DNA of 64,000 nucleotides from Cephalopachus bancanus (Eukaryota; Chordata; Mammalia; Primates; Tarsiidae), in assembly GCA_027257055.1 (NCBI GenBank), contig JAPVLO010000382.1, positions 992,001 to 1,056,000 on the forward strand, read 5' to 3'. Made by a program: the position numbers and the translations under genes. The notes beneath the pieces were generated by a model. The model was not told the DNA's origin, made no database searches, and worked only from the letters and a program-made list of their open reading frames with translations. Within the stretch, counting starts at the first letter, position 1. Each line of letters begins with the position of its first letter. This document shows, one piece after another, positions 1-11,803 of the stretch.

Positions 1-329
1 ACCAGAGGAGTGAACACTCCGAGATTGTGTCTTCATGTTTGCAAAATCCATTCTACCATCTATTCACGAAAAAGTCATGCACTGAAAGACTTGGAATAGA
101 TGAACCCTAAAGAGTCTTGTGGTTCTAACACTCTGGTTCTAAGGGAAGCTGAGCTTCCTTTAAGTTTTCTTAATGTGCTGCATAGTGAGGGACTGAAATC
201 CAGGTCCTCAAGGCAGATCCAGGCCAGACCCTGGTCACACAGCCTGAGCTGGGGGTCCCTGGGCCTTGGGTTCCTTAAAAACATATAAAATAAGAATAAT
301 GATTCCTGTCTTCTCACTCATTCCTTTTC

Positions 330-605
330 ATCCAATAAATATTTATTAAATGCCTACTTATTGAGCACAGTGCTGGAAATAAAAAGTTAAAAAAAACCTT
401 GCTCTCATGGGACTTGAATGCAGATGGGAAAGAGGAAGGCAACAAAATATTTTAAAATTTAATATATGCAGCATGTCAGACAAGTGCCACGGAATAAAAT
501 AAAAAAGGAGAAAGGGACAGATAGTGCTTAGGAGGGAGGGGAATACAAGTCAACCTTTTAAGCAGGGTGATCAGGGAATGTCTTGAGGATGTTTGCATCA
601 AGATT
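330..605 (-). mobile_element. L2 LINE 3' end, antisense
   Basis: AATAAATATTTATTAAATGC, then GAGCACAGTGCTGGAAAT, a CTTGCTCTCATGGGACTTG-like block and GTGATCAGGGAATG, is the reverse complement of the L2 3' end. The copy is heavily diverged. Confidence 0.65.
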
Positions 606-1042
606 TTTGCAAGGATCAGATTAGGTAACGGCACAAAGCTGGGCATGCAGTAAGTACTCAGAAAGGCAACTACCGCTGGAGTTAATAACTTTCACAGCCT
701 GCCTGACAACTAGGGCTGATTTAAATATATACCTATGACCCTCTTTTTCAACCCGTGCCGTTGTCACCAGCCCACGTCCTTTCTGAGGCAGATCTGTTTT
801 CAGAATGAGGCTTGTCTGCTGTCTCCACCAAAAGCCATTCCCCTTCTCTTGTTCTGCTTCTTTCCTCTTTGAGACCATCTTATTACTTCCCACTGACAAT
901 GCTCCACCTATATCCTCTTTCCCAGCACGGATGTCTTTCTCCACCCCCACCTCCCAATTGTCCTCAGTGAAATGTCACTCTTTCCCTACTCACTCTCCCT
1001 CTTGGTCCCCTGCCCTCTCTTCCAAATCATAACTAGTTTCTT

Positions 1043-1130
1043 AAAGGAAGAGGAAGGAAAAGGGGAAGACAAAAGAGGAAGGAAAAAGAGGAGGAGTAGA
1101 AACAAAGAAGAGAAGTAAGAAGCAAAAAAA
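1043..1130 (+). repeat. Purine-rich (GGAA/GA) low-complexity tract
   Basis: About 90 bases of almost pure A and G built from irregular GGAAGA and GAGGA units. As GRIN2B is on the minus strand, its transcript would carry a pyrimidine tract here. Confidence 0.8.
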
Positions 1131-1572
1131 CATCACATATGTCACGGGTAATTTTAAATTTTACTGGTATGCCACAGAATTAAATGGTGATTAAAGAGAA
1201 TTATGTAGGGGTCTCAGCGCTAAATATTTAAGAATGCCTTTCGCAAGTTTGAGTTTAAAAGAAAGGGGCAAAGATCACTTACTGAAATGACTATCTATGT
1301 GTCTTATATGAGTAGTGGGCAAGACTAGAGGAAAACAAAAGTTTGAATAATCCTCACATTCAGTGATTGTTTCATAAACAGCTAAAGCCTGCTCTGTTGT
1401 GTTTGAATTACAATAAGCATGGCTGTATGTTTTAAGATAGTTATTAGGTTCTTCAGTCATTTTCCCCAATTTATATGTTCTTCTACACCACTGAGCAGAT
1501 AAAGCCTCTCTCTCTGTCTATACACAAGTGTGTCTCAATTTACTAAATATTTTATATAAAAATGTAGCTTTC

Positions 1573-1864
1573 AGCCGGGTTCGGTGGCTCAGCCTGTAAT
1601 CCCAGCACTTTGGGAGGCTGAGGTGAGTGGACTGCCTGAGCCCGCGGGTTCGAGACCCGCCTGGGCAACTTGGCGAGACCTCATCTCTACAATAAGTCAA
1701 AAATTAGCTGGGCGTGGTAGTGTGCTCCTGTAGTTCCAGCTACTTGGAAGGCTGAGATGGAAGGATCGCTGGAGCCCAGCAGGTCGAGGCTGCAGTGGCT
1801 GGGAGCAGCCACTGCACTCCAGTCTGGGTGACAGAGTGAGACTCCAACTCAAACAAAAAAAAAA
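1573..1864 (+). mobile_element. Alu, derived lineage type
   Basis: Dimeric SINE with the derived features GGCTCAGCCTGTAATCCC, GCGGGTTCGAGACCCGC, CAACTTGGCGAGACC and a CCAACTC end before the A tail. The flanking target duplication GTAGCTTTC lies at 1564-1572 and 1865-1873. Confidence 0.95.
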
Positions 1865-1873
1865 GTAGCTTTC

Positions 1874-3056
1874 CTTAGATTCCGGTGCATTTCTGTAACA
1901 AGATAAAGAGTCACTATGCTAGCTATCTCACTTATGACTATGAATTCATGTGACTTTTTGACTGGTTTGCATGTAAATTAAATTAAGTGAACCTATAATA
2001 CATATTTCCTTTATCATAAATCTGCCCATATTTGGCACTCAATGAACATTTAATAACAACTGAGGAATGGTAATGACCAAACAGCCCTTGCCCATAATAT
2101 CTAAAAATTAATTGACTCAATTCCTCATTTATTTCTTAACCTCTCAGCACTTTCCAGGCCAAGAGAGTCAAGTGGGCATCCCACGGGAACAATCCAGCTC
2201 ACACAATGGTTCCAAAAATGGGGAATCTGCCTCAAGGTTGTAGGAAGACCACGTTCATCACAGCTTTTTCATTAAGAACCTCACAAAGCACCTTTCTTCA
2301 TATCAGTTATTCAAAGCCACTATTCCCCACCTCTCAAAGGCTGGGCCAGGGGGATCCAGCCCTTCTGAGATGGCAATTTTCACTGGGAAGGAAGAATCTG
2401 GGGGAGGAGGAAACAAATGTTGAGCAGAAAAACTGAGGACACTGGGAGAAAAATAATTAGGCAAGATTCATAAGAGGTTTGCTATATTAAGATCTATCTT
2501 TCTTAAATAGCATCTGCTCTTTCTACAAGTTCCAAAAGTAGCTCTGCATGAAGAGAAGAAGCACTGAGTTCTCGGGACAGAAAGAGAGTGCAGAGGTACG
2601 TGCGTGGCAGGTGTACCATCACGTGAGTGACAGAAACAGATCATCAAAGTGACAGACATCACATGGAGAAGAAAAATGACCACTAGCTGCTCCTTGGTGA
2701 AGCGATCAATGAAAAGTACAGATATGTGCCTACTAACAGCTAACAATTCCTCCTTAGCTTAGGGGGATAAAAATGGGTTTGGATAATGGACCTAATCACT
2801 TTCTAAACATTTTCAGATCATCTGGAACCAAATGGTTTTCAGACTTTTCTTGGTAACTAAGAAAATCGTTCCCTTAGAAAATATATGGCATAAGAAATTC
2901 TCCAGCTCTTTCAATTGAATAAAGTTCCCAGTTGGAATAAAACTCTCTCAGCATGTCTTGGGCTATGGTTTAGAGCATTGTACTATATTTGCTAATAAGG
3001 CAAAAATAAATGTTACAAAGTTCCAACAGAAAATTAATTTTTACTAGTGTACAAAG
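1874..3056. other. Intronic, no recognised element
   Basis: Unique-looking AT-rich intron. Short open frames occur in several frames but none resembles a protein. Confidence 0.6.
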
Positions 3057-3245
3057 TAGGGTTGTCAGATTTAGCAAATAAGAATACAAGAGCTCTATGA
3101 AATTCGAATTTCAGGTAAATAATAAATATCATTTTGGTATAATTATGCCCCATGCAATATGAACCTACACTAAAAAATTATTCATCATTTATCTGAAATT
3201 CAAATTAACTATTATTTTTCTTGCGTTCCTGGTAAGTTCTCTTCT
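3057..3245. mobile_element. Palindromic old DNA-transposon-like element
   Basis: The left half (GTTGTCAGATTTAGCAAAT ... GAATTTCAGGTAAATAATAA) pairs with the inverted right half (TTATTCATCATTTATCTGAA ... CCTGGTAAG). The two meet near CCCCATGCAATATG. It resembles a common palindromic mammalian repeat. I do not assign a family name. Confidence 0.6.
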
Positions 3246-3769
3246 CTAGACAACCCAGGGCCTATCTGAAATAATCACCAATTCTATAATAAGTCAAGCT
3301 TCAAGGAGTTAAGAAGTCATCAGTGAGGAATTTGGATTAACACCTGATAAATAACGTTCATTTGATAGTGAACTGAAATAGTGCATTTGAAGGACCATCT
3401 CTGAGAAGCCTTATGTCATTAAAAAACAAAATCTTCCTTTGGTAACTAGCAAGTGAATCACTTCAAATATGTTTCTCTCTTTGGGATTCAGGAACATCCT
3501 ATTACCTCTCTTCGTTCCCTAAATCTAGACTTATGAACTCCCCCCACATGGAAATGAGGTGGGGAAGATAGTACAGATTAGGCATAGAAAGATGAATTTT
3601 TTGTAGGCAGGTGTTAGAAAGCATTCAGGTATTTCATCTGCAGGCTGAATGGCCCTGCAGGCTGGAATGTAAATTCAGTGTGGACTCGAATGCACCCCAT
3701 CCCCTCACTTCACCAAAGAAAAACTCCATCAAGTTCCCTGACCTGGGAATCAAAAGATCACAGAAATGA

Positions 3770-4030
3770 TAATAAGACCACCCCTCCACCCATCAGAGGC
3801 AAAGAGATGTCAGTCTCTTCTGGATGGCTACCTGGGCTCCACACTTCTTAGCATATTGATAATTGTGAAGGTATATCAGGCCTATTGTAAAAAGCAAAAA
3901 GTGCAATTTCTCTAGCTCATGCCCGCTCTGGCATGTCTCTCTGTCTTTCCCCTTTTTTTCTCTAATAAATTTTGCTTTAAAATTTTACTGTCTACTTTAA
4001 AGTTTGTCTTAGGGCTGAGCCAAAGAATCC
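3770..4030 (+). mobile_element. Possible LTR tail (endogenous-retrovirus type), weak
   Basis: CTCTAATAAATTTTGCTTT followed by TTACTGTCTACTTTAAAGTT and GGGCTGAGCCAAAGAATCC resembles the polyadenylation region of a gammaretrovirus-type LTR. No clear 5' boundary or target duplication was seen, and no viral coding sequence is present. Confidence 0.35.
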
Positions 4031-5924
4031 ATGAGTTTTGCGCTGCTCCCCACCCAGCATAATCTTTTCTTTTTCTATTTTTTTTAAAGTTTTAGAACAA
4101 AGTTTATTAGAGAAAGAAGAGGGGAATGACAGAGAGACATGTGAGGGCTGACATGGGTAAGAGAAGCCTGACTTCGTCTGCACTAAATTCACATTCCACC
4201 CTGCATTCAGCCTGCTGACAGGGTTTCTGGAAACTTTCTAAAACCTACCTACAAGAAATGTATCTATCTATACCTAACCTGTACTAGCTAGCCTGCCTCA
4301 GAAAGAAAGTTACAATCTGGGCAGGTATACATGAGAGCTTCACTCCCTCTACAATGCTTCTCAGGGAGGAACCAGGCCAGTTAATACTACTGAGTTTTCA
4401 GTGGCTTAATGAAGTTACTTTCCTAACTCTACCTCCCTGGTGTTAACCTGGGGTCTCATTGCTCCCGGAAGTCTCCCAAGGACCCTTCCTCCCTGACACT
4501 TGCTGAGAAGTGAACAGCAGGCCAAAGAAAAAGTCATCCTCATAAAAAAAAAAAAAAAAACAACATAGCCATTTGCAGCAATTTTATCTGCAAAGATTTC
4601 CTGCTGTGGCTAAATGGTGTGGCTGCTTGGTTTGTTATTTAAAAGAGTGACCCTAGTGAGACCAGAGGTCTGAAGGAGGGGAGAGGAGGGAAGAGTCTGA
4701 TTTCAGACCAGGTAATAAATAGGAGGAGCTTGTTGGAATATGCCTAATTGAATGCCACTACTGGGTTTTTGTTTGTTTTTGTTTTTAGAAAGCAGGATTT
4801 ATTGAGAGGACAGAAAAGCAAAGCTCCCACAGTAGGAAGGGGCCTGATGGGGTTGCCCTCCACTACTGTTTTTGAGAGTGCCTGGTGATAACACCTCAGA
4901 CTCTCAGGACTAACTCTTACAATCCCCATCAGTTGACCCAATCCTTTCTGAATCTTGACAGAAAAAAAAACACATTAAAATATTCTCAAGGAAGGCAGGG
5001 ACCAGAGTCAAGAACCTGAAGCTGTTACATTTGGGAGGAGAAAAAGGAAAGGACAATGAAGATGAGTGAAGGATGCAGGTATATGGTCAGGAGAGACATC
5101 CAAGAGAACATATCCAGCGGGCAAGTAAACATAGACCCCAAGACCCGTCAGGGAATGGGAGCAGGAGAGAGAGTTCACAGAGGAAGTCTCTTAGTGGAGA
5201 AGTAGGTAGGTAGGTCTGAAGTACACTTGGGGAGTCAAGTGAAGCTGGACTCTCAATCTCTCTGCTCTACCTTGATGTCTGAGGAATTAATGAAGAATCT
5301 GCACTGTGCAATCCTTGATCCCTTTAGGACTGCTACACTTGAGAAGATGGAAGTGAGCCTATCTGGCCATCTTGAAAATAACCTCTTAAGGAAGGAGATT
5401 GGAGGATTTAGGAGAGGTATCTTCCTGTGTGGCCACAGGAGAGTGTCTCAGGCTTCAGAGAGATGTCAACAAAGGTTAAAACCAATCGTGGTCTCAGAGA
5501 CACGTGGTTAGAAAGCAGGCTTCAGAGATAGCATTTACATTGTAATGTAACACAAGCCAAGCCGGAAATAATATCTGCAGAATCACTGTTTACCCAGAGG
5601 ATGTTTTAAGTTAAAAGCAGGTATTCCTGAACCATATAACTTGAAGTTAATATTTGCTTGGTTTCTTTGTGCTGTTGGACAGATATGTTAGTCTCAATAT
5701 TCCTTCATTGTTAGTTTTGGTTTTAATTAGCAAACATTTGGGAAAATAATCTGGATAAGATTTAAATTTAACACAAAAACAGTGAAAGAAAAAAAGCAAA
5801 TCTACAGAACTGAATCAACAATACATTTTTCAAGGGAATCTTGATCATCTTGCAGGAGAAGCAGAATAGAAAAGCTTCTCCGAAGCAGGTGTGTGTAGAG
5901 TCTTCAAGAGTGACAACCATTCAC
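4031..5924. other. Intronic, no confidently named element
   Basis: Contains an A17 run at about 4543-4560 and a GTAGGTAGGTAGGTC micro-repeat near 5204. Two stretches (4090-4190, 4790-4900) start with antisense-looking polyadenylation signals and might be LTR pieces, but I cannot support that. Confidence 0.5.
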
Positions 5925-7010
5925 ATCCCTGTGCCACACGCTGTGCAGGGAATGGGGACAGAGAAATGAGTGCAATGGGAAGTTCACTATGCTCTGAGAG
6001 CTCATAGGAAAGGAAGATAATTCAGCATGTCATTACCACAGTCTGAAGAGTGACTTTATCGGAAAAGCACAAGATGTAGTGAAGGCACGCAATGTAGTGA
6101 TGTTAGTCTGAGACTCGGGAAAGACTTCCCAGCGGAAGTGATGCCAAGACTGAAACCTGAGGATTGGAGAGCATGAGGCAGGTGTGGAGCATCAGCAGGT
6201 GTGCTTGGAGGGAGGGGTAGGCTGAAGAGTTTGTTCAAGGCAGGGAGAGGAAAGCGCTGGATATGAGAGAGAACATGGCGTCTTCGAAGAAGTAAAGTTC
6301 AGTGTTGCAGGAAGGTAGTGTAAAAGGCAGAGAACAGCACAAGACAATTTTGGTAAGTCAGGCGGGACCCATGCTGTGGAAGACGTTATAAACTATATTA
6401 AAGAAATTGGACCTTATTATAGGAACAATGAAGAGCCACTGAAAGGTATTCAACAGGAGAATGATGAAGTCATATTTCACTTTGGATCACTCTGGCAGCA
6501 ATGTAGATGGAAAATACACAGCACTAGGAGAACCAGCATCATGTAAGAGGCCCTGCAGTAGTGCAGGTAAGAAGAGATGGCCCAGGACACAGTTGGGGAA
6601 ATGAAAACAAGCACTCCAGAGGTATTAGGAGGACTAAAATCCAGGGAAAACAGTGGGATTGACTAGGAGGGGTCAGGGACATGGAATCAAGGATATCCTG
6701 GACATTTTTAACTTAGGCAACTTGGTAAAAGAATGTATCTTTTACAGGTACATTCCAGTGCAGATTTGGCTAGAAGGTAGGAGGGTACTGGGAGGAAGAC
6801 AGTAGTTCAGCTTTGCATTCAGTGAGTTCTAAGGGTTGTGGCATCCAAAGGAACATATCTAGTCACAGTTAAAAATACAAACCTGAGGCCCACGGGAAAG
6901 GTCCTGGCCAGAGGTGTCAAGTTGGAGAATATACAGACACTCATTGTATCCTGGGCAATGGGTGAGAAGAATATCTAGGACAGAGCCTGAAAGGCACTAT
7001 ATTCAAGGAA
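5925..7010 (-). mobile_element. L2 LINE, long antisense copy
   Basis: The order of blocks is that of L2 read backwards: TGCAGGGAATGGGGACAGA, AGACTTCCCAGCGGAAG, ATGAAGAGCCACTGAAAGG, GGATCACTCTGGCAGCAATG and later ATTCAGTGAGTTCT. About 1 kb survives, with many small changes and no open frame. Confidence 0.65.
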
Positions 7011-7394
7011 TGCATAAAGAAACAGGAGTGTGCTAAGGGGGCCAAGATGAACTACCAGAGAAGCAGAAGGAAAACCAAGACAATCCACCAAACGAGGAGT
7101 CATAGCTAGAGATGATGGAGAGTTGAAGGTGGGAGAATGTTAGGACTGGATCAAAAATACAGCTATCTTAAAGCTGGTTTGAATTTCAACCCTGGGAGCT
7201 TAGTCTACAGGCTGCAGTCCAACTCCCTTCCAGAAGTTACCCACTCAACCTCCACTAAATGTATTTTAACATTCCCAAAGTACACTTTCTAATATTTTAA
7301 TTTTTAAGCTGAATTGTGGGTACTTGAATATGCATTAAGATTTTCTGAATACTTTTCTGGATGTTCAATATAATTCAAAATGAATTTAAAATGG

Positions 7395-7585
7395 GTATCC
7401 AAAACACTGCCGAGTGAAATAAGTCAGGTTATGGAACAGCAAATATAGATATATTTCCATATATGTAGAACTGTAGATTTATATCTGTATAGGTATGCAT
7501 GTATAGAGAGGTCTAGAAGGATGTTCACTAATTACTTCCATAATGATTATCTCTGGTTACATAGAATCTTCTACCCCACATAGTT
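7395..7585 (+). mobile_element. Old L1 (L1M-type) 3' fragment
   Basis: AAATAAGTCAGGTTATGGAA, then AT-rich ATATGTAGAACTGTAG and GGTCTAGAAGGATGTTCAC followed by ATTATCTCTGGTTAC, match the 3' region of old L1 elements in sense. Confidence 0.5.
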
Positions 7586-7904
7586 ATTTAATACCTCTAG
7601 GAGAATGGACTGCAGCCATGGCTGGGTTACACAAGGTGAGGTCTTGCTAAACAAACAGACTAAGAGCAACCATAAAAGCTGCCGCTGTGGCAGCATCCTC
7701 ACTCTTAAAGGCAGAAAGAAGCAGAGGAGATAAAAAGCTTATTTCTTTAAGGGAAGAATGCCCTTTGTATGCCTACAGGTCCATAACCCATTCTTCATTC
7801 TCTCTGTAACCCAGCAATATTCCAAAGGTAAGTTGGCTGGTTCCCCCTTATTTCTAGGTCTACTGCCTCTTTCCTAGTGATCAAGTAATACTTAGGGATC
7901 AGTG

Positions 7905-8110
7905 AGGCTTGGGCTCAACTCCAAACTGACCACCCGCTTGCAGCATGATTGTGGACAATGTATACCTTCAAGTCCATTCTCTTGTATTGTAAAATGGGAA
8001 CAATTTTTAAAACCAAATAGAGTTGATGTGAGAACCAAAGCAAGTCAAACATGCAAAACACTGAGAGTAACATTTAGCACATAGTAAGTGTTCAATAAGT
8101 GAGAGTTGTT
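7905..8110 (+). mobile_element. MIR SINE fragment next to the exon
   Basis: CTCTTGTATTGTAAAATGGG, then GTTGATGTGAGAACCAAAG and TAGCACATAGTAAGTGTTC, follow the MIR consensus order. It lies about 180 bases beyond the GRIN2B donor site. Confidence 0.65.
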
Positions 8111-8282
8111 TTGTATTTCTTAGAACGAGAACATAGCACATCAAGGTTGGGATCCAAAACATTCCCCCATCATGACCAACCACCATCCCCACCGCCAACC
8201 TGCTCCCATCTTGAACTGCTTTTCCCACAGTTTCTGAACCTTCAGCCCCAGTCTTCAAACCACTCCCCTGAGCTCCACCATC

Positions 8283-8890
<608 letters not shown>

Positions 8891-8936
8891 CTAGAATAGT
8901 AAAAGTGAAAAAAAAAAAAAAAAAGAGAGAGAGAAA
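8891..8936 (-). promoter_or_regulatory. GRIN2B: 3' splice site and polypyrimidine tract of the GRIN2B exon
   Basis: Read on the minus strand, the exon is preceded by TTTTACTATTCTAG, with the AG at 8892-8891. Upstream is a run of 17 T (8908-8924) and then a CT-alternating stretch. This is a strong uninterrupted pyrimidine tract. The T run and CT repeat are both prone to length change. Confidence 0.93.
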
Positions 8937-9569
8937 ATCAAATCAAAGATGGTAATGGAGATTTTGAAACAATTGGGCACCAAGGTTTGTGTTTGCTATT
9001 TACTTTATCATATGTGCCTTTAAATTTTCAATAAAATAGTTTTAAATATTTGAATCATAGACATTTGTTATACTTTTCTTCCTAAAGTTATCTCCTAGAC
9101 TTTACAGAAAATCAACATAGGTCTATACTCTTCTTGTCTGAAATACTAGGGGCCACTGCTACAGCCCAGGCTAGCTTACCAGAATTATGATGCAAAACAT
9201 AGGAAGAGTCACACAATATGGAATAAAGACTCAAAACAGCCTCATTTCAGTTCAGGTCGGGTTTTGCTGTCAAATGAGTTGTACAAACACATACGTGCAT
9301 GCTCACACAGGCATATAAACATACACAAATACTTTCTATTTCTTGTGGCTTTTGAGTTTCTTGATTGTGGAAGTGTATTAGTCAGTTACAGAGTGAATAA
9401 TCCAAAATGTCACCAATTTATATTTAAACCTATCTAAGGAGGCAGTGTAGACTCACTGACCCAGAAGGTAGATGGTGCTCAGGTACAGATATCAGGGAGA
9501 AGCACTTGGAGTACAAGATTGGAACCATTTATATTATGTAAACATATAACTGGTATTTATTTCTTTGAC
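8937..9569. other. Intronic, no recognised element
   Basis: AT-rich intron upstream of the exon. An irregular AC-rich stretch lies at about 9287-9330. Nothing else recognised. Confidence 0.6.
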
Positions 9570-9682
9570 TTTTTTTAAGAGATGGGGCCTCGCTATGTTG
9601 CCTAGGTTGGTCTTGAAATCCTGGGTTCAAGTGATCCTCCCACTTCGGTCTTCCAAAGTGCTGAGATTACAGTGTGAGCCAC
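9570..9682 (-). mobile_element. Alu left-arm fragment, antisense
   Basis: GAGATGGGGCCTCGCTATGT ... CAAAGTGCTGAGATTACAG ... GTGAGCCAC is an antisense Alu left monomer without a right arm. It has old AluJ/FLAM character. Confidence 0.85.
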
Positions 9683-10841
9683 ATAATATTAAATTAATAG
9701 CACATTTAGTTTGCTCTCTAACTGCTGTTCTGATAATAATCAAGTTTGAGTAAGGTCCAAACAGTATACCTAAGCTACAAGTTAAAATTACTGTTATTCA
9801 AGCTCCTATATGATTAGGCTTTATTTTAGAGCAGCATTTAGAAGAGTATTCTTTCTCTGCCTACACAACACCACAGATCTCGTTCTGACTTGTGTATCAC
9901 ACACACCCCTCTGTCAATTCTGAGCATATTCTGATGTCTCCTTCCTTTCCAGGGAGGAACCATTTTAAATTTCTCCCATTTTAAGCTGTGTTTCACCTGC
10001 TGTTCAGAGATGTCAAGCCCTGCATTTTATCTTTACCTTAAAGCTAGAAAAATCTGAAACCACAAAATGAACACCCTCTCAGCCCCGTCTTTCTCTCTCA
10101 GTCCATTTTCCCTGATTTCCTCCTGGGTAATGGTATCTCTTTTCCTGCTCTGTGCCCCCCTATCTTCTATCCCATGGTTCATCTTCATTTTATAACAACC
10201 CAGGCTAACAAAATTGTGTCTTTCTCCAGGGGGCAGTTCCTTTTTATCCCCTGACGAGAGCTTTAAAGTACAGTTACAAGAGACCTGGGCTTTTAAACAA
10301 AATTATATAGTGATTTCTTAGTTCAGGAACATATTGTTGTACAGCTGAGAAATTGCTGAGTGTTTTTTGGGCACCCACTATCAAAAAGAATACAGGCTGG
10401 GAAATATCCAGCTGGTGTCCAAAAATCCTGATTCGGCAACAAGAGCTGCCAGCCCTCAACTCTGCCAGAGATGTTTGCTTCTTGTGGCTTGAACTTTTCA
10501 CATTTTCCACAGGCTATCCAGAATGAAACAGTGGGTGCTTGGTTGTTTGGGAGTGATTCTTCCTGTTAAGGGTGAAATGGTGCCTACCATAATTCGCTTC
10601 TCTGGGCTTAAGCATACCATTGAAGAGGAGCCTCATGGAACCATGGAATTCTGAAAAGTAGGGAGAGTGGGGCACCCAGGATGGCTAGGTAGGAAAAAGG
10701 GAATTAAATCAGAATAGGATGATTCAATCGTGTGTGTCCATTTCAAACCCTGGTCAGTATCTGTTCCTGGCCACTTCCTACAACACAAGTACCACTCTTC
10801 AGGCACAGGTGACCTTGTCTTTAGGTTATAAGATGAAGTGG
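9683..10841. other. Intronic, no recognised element
   Basis: No repeat, RNA gene or coding sequence recognised. Both strands have short open frames of fewer than 85 codons with no familiar motif. Confidence 0.55.
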
Positions 10842-11167
10842 TGCTATGGTCTAAATGTTTGGGTTCCCCCAAAATTCATATGTTAAGATCCTAACCCTTA
10901 AGGTGACAGTGTCAGGAGATGAGGCCTCTAGGAAGGCGATTAGACCATGAGGGTGGAGCGCTCATGAATGATATTCGTTCCCTCACCTTGCCCCTTCCAC
11001 CACATGAGGACATAGCAGGAAGGTGCTATCTATGACCCATGAATGAGCCCTCACAAGACACCAATTCTACTGATACCTTCATCTGAAATTTCTTAGCCTC
11101 CAGGTCTGTTGCTCATAAGCCACCCAGTTTAAGTATTATGATATAGCAGCCTAAAAGGACTAAGACA
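10842..11167 (+). mobile_element. MaLR-type solo LTR (MLT1/MST-like)
   Basis: Begins TGCTATGGTCTAAATG, contains CCCAAAATTCATATGTTAAG, GATTAGACCATGAGGG and CTTAGCCTCCAGGTCTG, and ends AAAAGGACTAAGACA. The TG...CA ends and about 326-base length fit an ERVL-MaLR LTR. A non-coding solo relic. Confidence 0.85.
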
Positions 11168-11404
11168 AGTCCATGACTTGTCAGGGGCCTCCAGAGAACC
11201 ACAACAGGAAAGAAGGGTCAGTGGTCAAGCAAATCACCTAGATTGAGTCACTTTTAAAAATATATTCATTTGTTTTTCTTGTACTTACAGCTAAAGGGAA
11301 TTCTGAGGATTTTCTGATGAGAAATATTATCACATGAGCTTCTACAACCCAAGGGGTTATAGCAAGTAAAAAACCTTTCAAATATACCTTAAGATGCCCA
11401 GGCA

Positions 11405-11700
11405 GGCTGGGCACGGTGGCTCAAGTCTATAATCCCAGAACCTTGAAAAGCCGAGGCTAGAGGATTGCTTGAGCCCAGGGGTTCGAGACCAGCCCGGGCA
11501 ACTTGGCGAGACCTTGTCTCTACAAAATACCAAAAAATTAGCTGGGTGTGGTAGCGCATGCCTGTAGTTCTGGCTACTTGGAAGGCTAAGATGGAAGGAT
11601 CACCTGAACCCAGCAGGTCGATGCTGGGGTGATTGTGAGCGTGCCACTGCACTCCAACCTGGGCAACAGAGTGAGACTCTGACTTAAAAAAAAAAAAAAA
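11405..11700 (+). mobile_element. Alu, intermediate type
   Basis: Keeps the ancestral GGGGTTCGAGACCAGC left arm but already has CAACTTGGCGAGACC and CAGCAGGTCGA of the derived branch. Target duplication AGATGCCCAGGCA / AGATATCCAGGCA lies at 11392-11404 and 11701-11713. Confidence 0.92.
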
Positions 11701-11803
11701 AGATATCCAGGCATGGAAGGAATCTCAATTGCAACAAAGTAAGTCTACATATTCTGTGACAGATCTTATCTAAGAAAGTTCTTGAATGCATGCAAGGTTC
11801 ATA

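Noticed and set aside
1573..1864. Strepsirrhine (lemur or galago) origin
   Set aside because: Strepsirrhine Alus as I recall them have a different linker and right arm (for example GCTAGGCTGACGCCACGG). None of that is present here.
4090..4990. Two antisense LTR-like stretches with TTTATT near their starts
   Set aside because: They looked like reversed polyadenylation regions, but no boundaries, paired termini or target duplications were found.
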